64,000 nt of DNA from RGIG426 sp045640165 (GCA_045640165.1 JAZUEK010000037.1:1-64000); one strand, 5' to 3'. Counted from the stretch's first letter, positions 23,314-32,075 are shown. Program-made: numbers and translations. Notes: generated by a model not told the origin, from the sequence alone.

Positions 23314-24564
23314 ATGAACAAGTATCTCGAGTATCAAAACTATCTCAAAGAGTATCCGAGCAAAGACGGCTACTTCGGCGAGTACGGCGGTCGCTATCTG
23401 ACCCCCGAACTGACCAAAGCGATGGAAGAGGTGGAAACCGCCTATCGCACCATCTGCCACAGTGCCCAGTTTATCAACGAACTGCGCCGCATCCGCAAAG
23501 AGTTCCAAGGTCGCCCGACGCCGGTGTACCATTGCGAGCGGTTGTCCCGTATGCTCGGCGGCCAAACCCAAATTTATCTCAAGCGTGAAGACTTAAACCA
23601 TTCCGGCGCGCACAAACTCAACCACTGCATGGGTGAGGGCCTGCTCGCCAAATATATGGGCAAGAAAAAAATCATCGCCGAGACCGGTGCCGGTCAACAC
23701 GGCGTGGCACTCGCCACGGCCGCCGCTTATTTCGGCCTCGAATGCGACATCTACATGGGCGAAGTGGACATTGCGAAACAAGCCCCCAACGTCACCCGCA
23801 TGAAACTGCTCGGCGCGAACGTCGTGCCGGTTTCCAAAGGCCTCAAAACCTTGAAAGAAGCGGTGGACGCCGCGTTTGACGCCTACCTCAACGAATACGA
23901 CGACACCATCTACTGCATCGGCTCGGTCCTCGGACCGCACCCGTTTCCCATGATGGTGCGCGACTTCCAGCTGTGCATCGGCGAAGAAGCGCGCGAGCAA
24001 TTCATCGGTATGACCGGTCTCCTGCCGGATGCGGTGGTTGCCTGCGTGGGCGGCGGTTCCAACTCGATTGGTATGTTCCTGCCGTTCATCGCCGATCCGG
24101 TGGAAATCTACGGTGTGGAACCGCTCGGCAAAGGCTCCGGCATCGGTGAGCACGCCGCTTCCATGGCGTACGGCACCAAAGGCCGTCTCCACGGTTTCGA
24201 CAGCATCCTGCTTCAGAACGAAAAAGAGGGCGAGCCCGATCCCGTTTACTCGGTGGCGAGCGGTCTCGACTATCCGGGCGTCGGTCCGGAACACGCGTTC
24301 CTGCACGACAAAGGTCGCGTCAACTACATCACGGCGCTTGACGACGAAGCGATGGAAGCGTTCTTCCTGCTTTGCCGCTACGAGGGCATTATTCCGGCCA
24401 TCGAGAGTGCTCATGCGCTCGCCGGCGCGATTAAACTCGCGCGCGAGGGCAAACACGCCTCGATTCTCGTCAACCTCTCCGGCCGCGGCGACAAAGACAT
24501 CGACTACGTGGTGGAGCATTACGGCACCGGCGAAGAATTCCTCAAAAATTTGGAAACCAAATAA
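23314..24564 (+). CDS. trpB: Tryptophan synthase beta subunit TrpB (stand-alone)
   Basis: PLP enzyme condensing indole with serine to tryptophan. 416 residues. The PLP lysine is in KREDLNHSGAHKLNH, followed by ETGAGQHGVALATAAAYFG and the phosphate cup CVGGGSNSIGMF; the active-site sequence matches the TrpB1-type branch rather than the longer TrpB2. ATG 23314 follows AAGGAGTG; an upstream in-frame start would lie inside the terminator hairpin. No trpA or other trp gene lies nearby; the gene sits alone between a Trp T-box and a terminator. It may salvage external indole, or trpA may be elsewhere. Confidence 0.95.
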   Translation: MNKYLEYQNYLKEYPSKDGYFGEYGGRYLTPELTKAMEEVETAYRTICHSAQFINELRRIRKEFQGRPTPVYHCERLSRMLGGQTQIYLKREDLNHSGAHKLNHCMGEGLLAKYMGKKKIIAETGAGQHGVALATAAAYFGLECDIYMGEVDIAKQAPNVTRMKLLGANVVPVSKGLKTLKEAVDAAFDAYLNEYDDTIYCIGSVLGPHPFPMMVRDFQLCIGEEAREQFIGMTGLLPDAVVACVGGGSNSIGMFLPFIADPVEIYGVEPLGKGSGIGEHAASMAYGTKGRLHGFDSILLQNEKEGEPDPVYSVASGLDYPGVGPEHAFLHDKGRVNYITALDDEAMEAFFLLCRYEGIIPAIESAHALAGAIKLAREGKHASILVNLSGRGDKDIDYVVEHYGTGEEFLKNLETK

Positions 24565-24574
24565 TTTTACACAA

Positions 24575-24612
24575 AAAAGCCGCAAGGACACGTTCCTTGC
24601 GGCTTTTCTTTT
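24575..24612 (+). terminator. trpB terminator
   Basis: Perfect 14-bp stem AAAAGCCGCAAGGA / TCCTTGCGGCTTTT with a CACGT loop and T-rich tail, 10 bases after the trpB stop. It can also act on the leftward transcript from 25214. Confidence 0.92.
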
Positions 24613-24622
24613 TTTGTTTTCA

Positions 24623-25018
24623 TCAACCTGCTTCTTTCATCTCGTCGGCCAACGCCAATTTGTTAAGCGCGCGTCGGTAGGCGGTAAACACACACCCTCG
24701 CTCGCGGCACAAACGAATACAAATCGCCTCCCACGGCTCGGCACACAAATACCGAAGCCGCAACACACGCCGTTCCAGTGACGTAAGCGTCGGCGTTTCG
24801 TGAATAAGTTTCCCCACCGCTCGGCGCGCGGTGGACAAATCCGAAAACAGCGCATCAATACGGGCAGACAGTTCTTTTTCTTCGGGAAAGCCCAACGAGG
24901 CAATATCCGCTCGCTCCGCTGTCAGTTCTTCTAACAAAATCGCTTTTTCAATGCAGGGCGACAACCGCTCTTTGACGCGCATTCCCTCGGCGGACAAGGG
25001 CTGATACGTTCTCGCCAT
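24623..25018 (-). CDS. Sigma-70 region 4-like / phage RinA-like small regulator
   Basis: 131 residues. A coiled, charged N-terminal half (about 1-75) is followed by a sigma region 4-like tail: LTSLERRVLRLRYLCAEPWE (about 79-98) and YRRALNKLALADE. This layout resembles phage late regulators of the RinA/ArpU or DUF1492 kind, in which LERxVLxLRYL precedes a helix-turn-helix. The helix-turn-helix here is poorly conserved, so DNA binding is uncertain. I chose ATG 25018 (MARTYQPL); the longer frame runs antisense in phase through the upstream zinc protein gene. No phage genes surround it. Confidence 0.55.
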   Translation of the reverse strand: MARTYQPLSAEGMRVKERLSPCIEKAILLEELTAERADIASLGFPEEKELSARIDALFSDLSTARRAVGKLIHETPTLTSLERRVLRLRYLCAEPWEAICIRLCRERGCVFTAYRRALNKLALADEMKEAG

Positions 25019-25019
25019 T

Positions 25020-25214
25020 TTATATCGCCTCCTGCTCTCCGTTATAGCGACGGCATTCGTCCACACAATCGGCACAGACCGGCTCGCCGTCAATCGAATA
25101 GTACGTATCGTCAAAAATCGGTTCGTCACACCACGCGCAAACGCGACGGGACACGTCCGGCAACGCGTTGGGACAACCGGAAAGACATGGCGTCTCATGG
25201 CAAATTTCACACAT
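25020..25214 (-). CDS. Small cysteine-rich zinc-ribbon protein
   Basis: 64 residues with nine cysteines. CEICHETPCLSGCPN is followed by a zinc-ribbon-like pair CAWCDEP and CADCVDECRRY separated by a short beta hairpin (DTYYSIDGEPV). ATG 25214 is preceded by GAGGAA at 9 bases, downstream of a strong promoter. The gene ends at the start of the sigma region 4-like gene, so the two form an operon. Function unknown; possibly a metal-binding accessory of the second protein. Confidence 0.65.
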   Translation of the reverse strand: MCEICHETPCLSGCPNALPDVSRRVCAWCDEPIFDDTYYSIDGEPVCADCVDECRRYNGEQEAI

Positions 25215-25262
25215 TGGGATAGGTTCCTCTTTTCCAAAATTTTCTTCCTCGAGGTTGCTTGC

Positions 25263-25291
25263 ATTATACCACACTTTGCAGGATTTGTCAA
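25263..25291 (-). promoter_or_regulatory. Promoter of the zinc-ribbon/sigma-like gene pair
   Basis: Minus-strand TTGACA (25286-25291), 17-base spacer, TATAAT (25263-25268). The roughly 230 bases from here to 25522 contain no gene that I can support. Confidence 0.88.
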
Positions 25292-25522
25292 TATTTTTTG
25301 TGAGTATTATCGACAATATAAGAACAAATCACCGCAGTGCTCCCGGAAAGCGCATCGCCTTTACACAATTGTTTTTGTTGGTATACCTTGGTTTTTCGGA
25401 ATAACAGCAAAACTCACGCCTCTGGTTTTCTTCCGCTCTTCCCTTTGAAAAATTCCGGAGTATTTTTGCCGATTCTATCGACATTGTGTGTCTGTTTTGT
25501 CGAAACGCGTCGAAAAGAACAT

Positions 25523-25552
25523 AAAAAAGAACGACCGCAAAAGCGGTCGTTC
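25523..25552 (-). terminator. Terminator of the murD-GNAT-lyase operon
   Basis: Minus-strand stem GAACGACCGC / GCGGTCGTTC with a TTTT loop followed by six T, 12 bases after the stop of the gene at 25564. Confidence 0.92.
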
Positions 25553-25563
25553 GAAAAATCAAA

Positions 25564-26838
25564 TTATAAAGACAAGATTCCGTCATCGAGCATTGTCTGG
25601 GCGGCAAGCAACACACCGAGTTTGCCGGCGTGGAAGTTGAGACCACCCTGCATAAACGCGGCGAACGGCTCGCGCAGCGGTGCATCCGCCGACAGTTCAA
25701 TCGACGACCCCATGGTAAACGCGCCGGCCGCCATAATCACCTGCGACTCATAACCGGGCATATCGCTCGGTTCGGGAACAACAAACGCATCCACCGGTGC
25801 GCCGCGTTGCATACCGCGGCAGAACGAGCAGAGCGCCTCGGGCGATTTGCAAAACAGCACTTCGATGATGTCTCCGCGTTCGTCAAACGGCTTCGGCGAC
25901 ACGTCGTAGCCGAGCAAATCGAACAGCGACGCGGCGTAAACAGCGGTTTTCATCGCTTCCCCCACCACCTGTGGTGCGTGGAAAAGTCCCATAAACAGTT
26001 CGCGGTTGTGACCGAGCGACGCGCCTACCTCGCGCCCGAGGCCGGGCGTCGTCATCCGTGCGGCGCACAGTTCAATATACTTCGCCTTACCGCAGAGATA
26101 GCCGCCGTTTTGGGCGATACCGCCGCCGGCGTTTTTGATAAGCGAACCGGCCATCAAATCCGCGCCCACCTGCGTGGGCTCGACCGTTTCGGCAAACTCG
26201 CCGTAGCAGTTGTCCACAAACACGCACACGTCGTCCCTTACGGCTTTGACAGTATCGATAATCGCCTTGATATCCGCGATTTTAAGGGACGGACGGGTAT
26301 CGTATCCGCGCGAGCGTTGCACGTGCACGAGTTTGATGCTCTTGTCCGACAGCGCCGCCGCAATGCCGTCCAAATCCGGCGCTTTTTGGGCGTTCAGCGG
26401 CACTTCCTTGTAGCCCACGCCGAACTCTTTAAGCGATCCTGCGGCGTCTCGTTTGTGACCGATGGTGGTCTCAAGCGTATCGTACGGCGCGCCGGTCGCG
26501 GCGAGCATCGTATCGCCCGGGCGAAGCACCCCAAACAGCGCAATGGTAATCGCGTGCGTACCGGAGACGATGCTGTGGCGCACAAGCGCATCTTCCGCCC
26601 CCATTACCTCGGCAAACACGGCATCGAGCGTATCCCGACCGCGGTCGCCGTAACCGTAACCGGTCGTCGGCACAAAATGGCTCTCGCTCACGCGGTGTTT
26701 AGCGAATGCCGCCAGCACCTTTTGTACGTTATATTCCGCCACGTCGTCGATATGGGCAAACTGCGGTTTCACTCGCTCGAGCGCCTGCTTTGACAAAGCG
26801 GACAATTTTTCATTGACTTTGAAAAACGGTATATCCAT
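25564..26838 (-). CDS. PLP-dependent methionine gamma-lyase-like protein (aluminium-resistance family)
   Basis: 424 residues of the Met_gamma_lyase-like (YnbB/'aluminium resistance') family, fold type I PLP enzymes of unproven physiological reaction. Visible: GYGYGDRGRDTLD near the N-terminus, RHSIVSGTHAITIALFGVL (cofactor-binding region), CVFVDNCYGEF (the aspartate facing the PLP nitrogen), GSLIKNAGGGIA with the likely PLP lysine, and TMGSSIELSADAP. Start ATG 26838 follows GAGGAAC. Third gene after murD and GNAT. Whether it is a real C-S lyase cannot be told from sequence. Confidence 0.85.
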   Translation of the reverse strand: MDIPFFKVNEKLSALSKQALERVKPQFAHIDDVAEYNVQKVLAAFAKHRVSESHFVPTTGYGYGDRGRDTLDAVFAEVMGAEDALVRHSIVSGTHAITIALFGVLRPGDTMLAATGAPYDTLETTIGHKRDAAGSLKEFGVGYKEVPLNAQKAPDLDGIAAALSDKSIKLVHVQRSRGYDTRPSLKIADIKAIIDTVKAVRDDVCVFVDNCYGEFAETVEPTQVGADLMAGSLIKNAGGGIAQNGGYLCGKAKYIELCAARMTTPGLGREVGASLGHNRELFMGLFHAPQVVGEAMKTAVYAASLFDLLGYDVSPKPFDERGDIIEVLFCKSPEALCSFCRGMQRGAPVDAFVVPEPSDMPGYESQVIMAAGAFTMGSSIELSADAPLREPFAAFMQGGLNFHAGKLGVLLAAQTMLDDGILSL

Positions 26839-26855
26839 AGTTGTTCCTCGTTCTC

Positions 26856-27587
26856 TTAAAAATCCACTTGACCCCACGTCCCACAAACGGTGAAGCCGAG
26901 GGTTTCATATAATCGTTTTGCTCCCTCGTTTTTGGCGGCAATCAGCACCGTGTTGCCGCGCTCTTGACCGGCACGCACGAGCGCCGTCACGCAGGCGGCG
27001 GCGTAACCGCGTTTGCGGTAATGTTCATCGGTGCAGATAGCGCCGAGCAGCCACGCGCCATCCGCTTCCGCCACGGTCATACCGCCGGAAACGGGCGTTT
27101 CTCCATCGCGCACGGCAACGAGGCGGCATTTGTCTCGCCGCATACGGTGGGTCACATCGGCATACCACGCGTCAAACGGCGGCAAGGCATCGCCGAACAC
27201 GCGCTTCGCAAGCGGATAGTAGTCAGCCGGAGCAATCGGCGCCGCGGTGCCCGACGGCATCATGCCGCTCGGCGCTTTGAGCACCGCTCCGGTACGAACG
27301 TCCCGTCCGCGCATTTTGGCAAAAGCGACCGCCGTATCGCCGTCGGTGCGAAGCGACGTCACCTGCGGCGACATTTGCACAAAACAGAGCGCCTCGTCGG
27401 GGTCACTTCCGGCAACCAGCGTTGCCGCACCGTCCAAAAGGGAGAGCACACTGCCGTCCTCTCCTCGGTATACCGTAAAAAACGGCTGAGCAAGCCCGTA
27501 AGCATCCATTTGCGCCGCAATGCGCACGCCTGCCTCACAAGACAAGTCCAACGTAAGCGACGTTTTGTCGGTACACAGCTCAAGCAT
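26856..27587 (-). CDS. GNAT-family N-acetyltransferase
   Basis: 243 residues. The C-terminal ~110 residues carry the GNAT fold with the acetyl-CoA loop region ICTDEHYRKRGYAAACVTAL (Q/RxxGxG/A-like) and the closing AKRLYETLGFTVCG. The N-terminal half is divergent, as in GCN5-like proteins with a duplicated fold. Overlaps the murD stop by 8 bases. Substrate unknown. Confidence 0.82.
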   Translation of the reverse strand: MLELCTDKTSLTLDLSCEAGVRIAAQMDAYGLAQPFFTVYRGEDGSVLSLLDGAATLVAGSDPDEALCFVQMSPQVTSLRTDGDTAVAFAKMRGRDVRTGAVLKAPSGMMPSGTAAPIAPADYYPLAKRVFGDALPPFDAWYADVTHRMRRDKCRLVAVRDGETPVSGGMTVAEADGAWLLGAICTDEHYRKRGYAAACVTALVRAGQERGNTVLIAAKNEGAKRLYETLGFTVCGTWGQVDF

Positions 27588-28965
27588 CGGGCAACGCCAT
27601 TACGAGGAACTTAAACCAGTCGCCCCGTTCCTCGAAGTTTTTATACATATCGAAACTCGCCGACGCCGGCGACATAAACACAATGTCGCCGTCACGCGCT
27701 TGGCGGCGCGCTTCTTCTACCGCCGCCGCCATCGAATCAACGTGCACAATCGGCAGGTCGGAATAGGCGCGAATGGCAGTCTCAATCGCCGGAGCGGTCG
27801 CGCCCACCAAAATAGCGGATTTCACGGTATCTTTTGCCACCTCGCCGAGCGGCGTATACGGAATATGCTTGTCGTAACCGCCGGCGATAAGAATCACCTT
27901 GCGGTCGAACGATTTAAGACCGGCAATCGTGCGCGACGGGCTGCTGCCGATAGAATCGTTATACCATTTAACGCCGCCGAGCACCCGAACCAGTTCGCTT
28001 CTGTGCGGCACACCGCCGAACGATTTCGCGTAGTTTACAATCGTTTCCACCGGCACTTCGCCCCACGTCGCGGCAATGGCGGCAAGATAGTTCTCGACGT
28101 TGTGCACGCCGGGAATAAGAATGTCCGCGGCGTTCATAATCTCGGTCGTTTCGCCGTTTACGGTCATACACAGCACACCGGCATCGTTGAGCCACGCGCC
28201 CTCTTGCGGCGCGCGGCGCGAGAAGGTGAACACCTGCCCTGCCGTCGCGGTTTTGGCAAAGTCGGCGGTCACGTCGTTGTCGGCGTTGAGCACCGCGCGA
28301 TCACCGGCGCCTTGGTAGGCCACGAGGTTGCGTTTTGCGTCGATATATTCCTGCATATCGGTGTGCCAATCGAGGTGGTTCGGCGCGACGTTCGTGACCA
28401 CCGCCACGTGCGGCGCCTTTTGCATCATCGTCAGTTGGAAGCTCGACAGTTCCACCACCGCCACGTCCTCCGGCTTCACCTCGTCGATGATGGGAAGAAG
28501 CGGACGGCCGATGTTGCCGCCGAGATGCACGGTTTTTCCTGCCGCTTTGAGCAGTCCGGCAATAATCGTGGTTGTGGTGGTTTTGCCGTCCGAACCGGTT
28601 ACGGCGTAAATGGGCGCCGGAGACAAGTCAAAAAACAGTTCCATTTCGGAAGTGACCGTCACACCGGCGTTGCGCGCCGCTTCAAACTGCGGAAAATACG
28701 GTTTCATACCGGGCGTGCGCAAAATGAGGTCCACGCCGGAAAAATCGTCCAAATACGTCTCGCCGAGGCAGAGGGTCACGCCTTTCGCCTCCAGCTCATC
28801 CGCCACCGTTCCGAGTTCTTCACGGGTGCGTTTGTCGCAGGCACGTACCATAGCGCCGGCATTCAAAAATTGGTCAATCACCGGGCGATTGTTTCTGCCG
28901 ATACCGCAAATCGCGACGGTTTTGCCTTTTATGTTCTCAAAAAACTGCTTGGCTTTCTCGTTCAT
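27580..28965 (-). CDS. murD: UDP-N-acetylmuramoyl-L-alanine:D-glutamate ligase MurD
   Basis: Cytoplasmic peptidoglycan precursor ligase that adds D-Glu. 461 residues. ATP-binding motif YAVTGSDGKTTTTT, substrate-domain motif ELSSFQL, NVAPNHLDWH, and C-terminal domain NDSIGSSPSRTIAGL with LSPASASFDMYKNFEERG-type ending (here MSPASASF). I chose ATG 28965, 8 bases after AAGGAG, over a GTG three codons upstream that abuts the ribosome binding site. It heads an operon with a GNAT and a PLP enzyme; the rest of the dcw cluster is absent, so murD is relocated. Confidence 0.95.
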   Translation of the reverse strand: MNEKAKQFFENIKGKTVAICGIGRNNRPVIDQFLNAGAMVRACDKRTREELGTVADELEAKGVTLCLGETYLDDFSGVDLILRTPGMKPYFPQFEAARNAGVTVTSEMELFFDLSPAPIYAVTGSDGKTTTTTIIAGLLKAAGKTVHLGGNIGRPLLPIIDEVKPEDVAVVELSSFQLTMMQKAPHVAVVTNVAPNHLDWHTDMQEYIDAKRNLVAYQGAGDRAVLNADNDVTADFAKTATAGQVFTFSRRAPQEGAWLNDAGVLCMTVNGETTEIMNAADILIPGVHNVENYLAAIAATWGEVPVETIVNYAKSFGGVPHRSELVRVLGGVKWYNDSIGSSPSRTIAGLKSFDRKVILIAGGYDKHIPYTPLGEVAKDTVKSAILVGATAPAIETAIRAYSDLPIVHVDSMAAAVEEARRQARDGDIVFMSPASASFDMYKNFEERGDWFKFLVMALPDA

Positions 28966-28991
28966 AGCGCACACTCCTTTTTATCGTTTCT

Positions 28992-29020
28992 ATTATAACG
29001 AATTCGCCCCGAAAATGCAA
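28992..29020 (-). promoter_or_regulatory. murD promoter
   Basis: Minus-strand TTGCAT (29015-29020), 17-base spacer, TATAAT (28992-28997). Confidence 0.82.
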
Positions 29021-29066
29021 CGGAAAATACGGAAAATCCCGGATTTTTTCACATCCGAAAAAACGC

Positions 29067-29103
29067 AAACCCCCATTGGCTTTTCAAAAGCCAATGGGGG
29101 TTT
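29067..29103. terminator. Terminator after the YD-repeat dockerin gene
   Basis: Perfect long stem AAACCCCCATTGGC / GCCAATGGGGGTTT with TTTT/AAAA extending into the loop. It separates the leftward dockerin gene from the murD promoter. Confidence 0.9.
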
Positions 29104-29127
29104 CTTTCTTACGCCGTTCGCCGAGAA

Positions 29128-32016
29128 TCAGTAGTCATACTCCTCTTCCGGCGCGGAGAAATCCGTATACATGTACTCATACCAGCCGTACAGTTCGCCA
29201 TCATAGTACTCTTTCATGATCAGCATGTTTCCGTTTTCGTCATAGACGTATTCCCACCGGTATCCATACCAAAGCGTACCGTTTTCATAGCAAGCTTCGC
29301 TCGTTCGATTGCCATATTCGTCATAGGAATAGGTGTATTTCGTGGATACATTTCCGCTTTCGTTGTAATAATAACAGCTCGTCTCGTTACCGTTCTCGTC
29401 ATAAGTGTAATCCCAAGAATTTTCCCAGTCAAGCGTTCCGTCTTCCTTATAACAGCGATAGCTCGTCTCGTTGCCGTTCTCGTCATAAGTGTAATCCCAA
29501 GAAACGGAGTCCCACCCGCCCCAATCTTCGTCATAATACGACCACAGAATACTGCCGTCTTCTTTGTAACAACGACGGCTGGTGCAGTTTCCGTTTGCGT
29601 CATAGGTGGAATCCCAAGAAGCGGATACCCACTCGCCCCAATCTTCGTCATAATACGCCCACAGAATGCTATCGTCTTCTTTGTAGCAACGGTGGCGCGT
29701 CTCGTTGCCGTTCTCGTCGTAAGTGGAATCCCAAGAGTTCCACCAATAGATAGTACCATCGAAATTATATTCACGGTAGCTCGTCTGATTCCCATTCTCG
29801 TCGTAAGTGGAATCCCAAGAGTTCCACCAATCGATAGTACCATCGGAATCATATTCACGGCAGCTCGTCTGATTCCCATTCTCGTCGTAGGTATATTCCG
29901 CACCCACGTACGTGTTGTCAGCCGCCGAATAGCGGATAGTTTGCAGATGATTCCCGTTCTCATCGTAGATGTTGTCGAAAGAGCTTAACCAACTAATCTC
30001 TCCGTTGTTTCGATAGTAACGGCAACTTGTGAGATGCCCGTTTTCGTCATAGGTACGGTCCCACGCGATCCACCATTTGACGCCATCCTCAGCATCATAT
30101 TCGCGGTAGCTCGTCCGATTCCCATTTTTGTCGTAGGTATATTCAAACCAATACAGCGCGCTTCCGTCAGCATCATAGCGATAATAATTTACCAAACACC
30201 CATCGGCGTTGTAAGTGTATTTTATCTGATACGCCACTTCGCCGTCAGCATCATATCTGCAATAACTCGTCTGGTGTCCGTTCTCATCGTAGGTACAGTC
30301 GTAAGAGGTCTCCCAATCAATCGTTCCGTCTTCTTTATAATAACGGCAGCTCGTCTCGTTACCGTTCTCGTCATAAGTAGAATCCCAAGAAACGAATTCC
30401 CACTCTTCCCAGTCTTCGTCATAATACGCCCACAGAATGGTGCCATCCTCTTTATAGCAGCGATAGCTCGTCTCATTGCCGTTCTCGTCATAGGTGGAAT
30501 CCCAAGAACTTTCCCAGTCAAGCGTTCCGTCTTCCTTATAACAGCGATAGCTCGTCTCATTGCCATTCTCGTCATAGGTGTAATCCCACGAAACGTGCTC
30601 CCGCTCGTCCCAGTCTTCGTCATAATACGCCCACAGAATACTGCCGTTGTCGTCATATTCGCGGTGACTGGTGCAATTCCCGTTTTTGTCATAGGTACGG
30701 TCCCAAGAGCTCCACCAGTCTACACTGCCATCCCAGCGGTAAGAACGATAACGAATCGGGTTTCCGTTCTCATCGTAAGTGTATTCATAATCCACCCACG
30801 AACTACCGTTGTTACTATGATATACCTCTTTCGCTCTCAAAGCGTTCACGGGGTAGTTCGCCGACGTGTTCGGCGTATACGGTTTGTCGCTGACCAAAAT
30901 CACCGGGCGAACACCGCAAAGGCAATCTTCAAGATAGTCGTAACTCACAATGCCGTTGTCACTGACAAAGGACGCGTCACAAGAGCCACCGCCACCCGGA
31001 GTGCGCAGCAACCACGACGCCGTCTGTTTTCCCATCCATTGATCGCCATAGCCGAGATTTTTAAAGCCATACCAATCTTCGTCCACCGTGTTAACAATAG
31101 CCGGGAACCACTCTGCCATATACGGCGTCGGCTCGCCGATAAGCAGGTCGGAATAGGTGTTGTTTTGTTGGTCGGTTTTCAGCTCAAAGTATTTCTCCAA
31201 CTCTTCCGCAGAAAGCAAGCTCACCTTGTCAAGCGTCTCCAGTTGCGGTTTGTTTTTCTCGGAAGAAAGCGATTTCGTATACACATGATTGGTCATCAAA
31301 TACTCTTTCTCATCTTTTGAGAATGCCTCACTATAGAAATCGTCGTTTAACCATTCACGCACGCTTCCATAAGAATCCCACTGATAGTTTTCGCAATAGT
31401 GCTCGCATTGCATCCGATAATTCAGCACGTAACGGCTGAGAAGCAATTTTACGCCGTCTTTTTCTTCCAACACAATCCACTCGATAGGCTCTTCACCATC
31501 TTCCCAATCGCCATCTTGCTCATAGGAACCGAAAAACACCGTTTCGCCGTCGCCATTATACTTTGTCGGCGCAGTGGTCGGTGCGGTCGTCGGTGCAGTG
31601 GTCAAGTTGGTACTGCTCGTCGAATTCGTCGCAGTCGGAACAGTGGTCGGGTTAGTTTCACTCGCCGAACCAGTCTCCGTCGGGGCAATCGTTTCCGTGC
31701 CGGTCGCAGTCGGATCGGATATGCCGCCGTTAATTTCCGCGATAAGTCCCGCCACAAATTTGCGCACGGTCAGTACGTCTTTCATATTCACCGCGCCGTC
31801 GCCGTTGGTGTCAGCAGTAACGAGGTCAATTTCCGTCTGGATACCGGCGACGTATTTACGTATGGTCAGCACATCTTTCATGTTGATCGTGCCGTCCTTA
31901 TTGGCGTCACCATAGATAATTTTCGCTTCAGCTTCTGCCGCAGCAAAAGCCGCCATCCCCACCATCGTGAAAATCACGAGTGCGAGAACGAGAAGGATGG
32001 ACAGGTGCTTTTTCAT
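29128..32016 (-). CDS. Large secreted protein: N-terminal dockerin, DUF6273-like domain, 18 YD-like repeats
   Basis: 962 residues. Signal peptide about 1-31 (MKKHLSILLVLALVIF...), then a type I dockerin at about 34-93: YGDANKDGTINMKDVLTIRK and ADTNGDGAVNMKDVLTVRKF. A Thr/Pro-rich linker (about 98-150) leads to a DUF6273-like domain (about 155-395; FFGSYEQDGDWEDGEEPIEW, WLLRTPGGGG, GVRPVILVS). From about 405 to the end are 18 units of the type TYDENGNETSYRCYKEDGT, of about 28 residues or about 39 when an extra AYYDEDW segment is inserted. The units resemble RHS/YD and 'wing' repeats. No catalytic domain or sortase motif was seen. Probably extracellular and docked on a cohesin; a glycan-binding role is inferred. 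Confidence 0.82.
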   Translation of the reverse strand: MKKHLSILLVLALVIFTMVGMAAFAAAEAEAKIIYGDANKDGTINMKDVLTIRKYVAGIQTEIDLVTADTNGDGAVNMKDVLTVRKFVAGLIAEINGGISDPTATGTETIAPTETGSASETNPTTVPTATNSTSSTNLTTAPTTAPTTAPTKYNGDGETVFFGSYEQDGDWEDGEEPIEWIVLEEKDGVKLLLSRYVLNYRMQCEHYCENYQWDSYGSVREWLNDDFYSEAFSKDEKEYLMTNHVYTKSLSSEKNKPQLETLDKVSLLSAEELEKYFELKTDQQNNTYSDLLIGEPTPYMAEWFPAIVNTVDEDWYGFKNLGYGDQWMGKQTASWLLRTPGGGGSCDASFVSDNGIVSYDYLEDCLCGVRPVILVSDKPYTPNTSANYPVNALRAKEVYHSNNGSSWVDYEYTYDENGNPIRYRSYRWDGSVDWWSSWDRTYDKNGNCTSHREYDDNGSILWAYYDEDWDEREHVSWDYTYDENGNETSYRCYKEDGTLDWESSWDSTYDENGNETSYRCYKEDGTILWAYYDEDWEEWEFVSWDSTYDENGNETSCRYYKEDGTIDWETSYDCTYDENGHQTSYCRYDADGEVAYQIKYTYNADGCLVNYYRYDADGSALYWFEYTYDKNGNRTSYREYDAEDGVKWWIAWDRTYDENGHLTSCRYYRNNGEISWLSSFDNIYDENGNHLQTIRYSAADNTYVGAEYTYDENGNQTSCREYDSDGTIDWWNSWDSTYDENGNQTSYREYNFDGTIYWWNSWDSTYDENGNETRHRCYKEDDSILWAYYDEDWGEWVSASWDSTYDANGNCTSRRCYKEDGSILWSYYDEDWGGWDSVSWDYTYDENGNETSYRCYKEDGTLDWENSWDYTYDENGNETSCYYYNESGNVSTKYTYSYDEYGNRTSEACYENGTLWYGYRWEYVYDENGNMLIMKEYYDGELYGWYEYMYTDFSAPEEEYDY
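29170..30795 (-). repeat. Intragenic tandem repeats encoding 18 YD-like units
   Basis: At DNA level the recurring core encodes TYDENGN followed by ExSYRxYxxDGT; several units are nearly identical (for example those with KEDGTLDWE and the WNSWDSTYDENGNQTS pair), indicating recent duplication or gene conversion. Four units carry the same 11-residue insertion. Confidence 0.85.
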
Positions 32017-32045
32017 CAGAATTCCTCCTTAATAAATATGCATTC

Positions 32046-32075
32046 ATTATACCCCTTATCCCACATTTTTGTCAA
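32046..32075 (-). promoter_or_regulatory. Promoter of the YD-repeat dockerin gene
   Basis: Minus-strand TTGACA (32070-32075), 18-base spacer, TATAAT (32046-32051), with ribosome binding site AAGGAGG before the ATG at 32016. Confidence 0.85.

Noticed and set aside
25329..25753. Overlapping frames on both strands in the gap upstream of the lyase-like gene
   Set aside because: No ribosome binding site or recognisable domain, and they run into the terminator and the 3' end of the PLP enzyme gene.
29170..30795. RHS/contact-dependent toxin
   Set aside because: The repeats resemble YD units, but there is no RHS core motif, no variable C-terminal toxin and no immunity gene downstream; the protein ends shortly after the last repeat.
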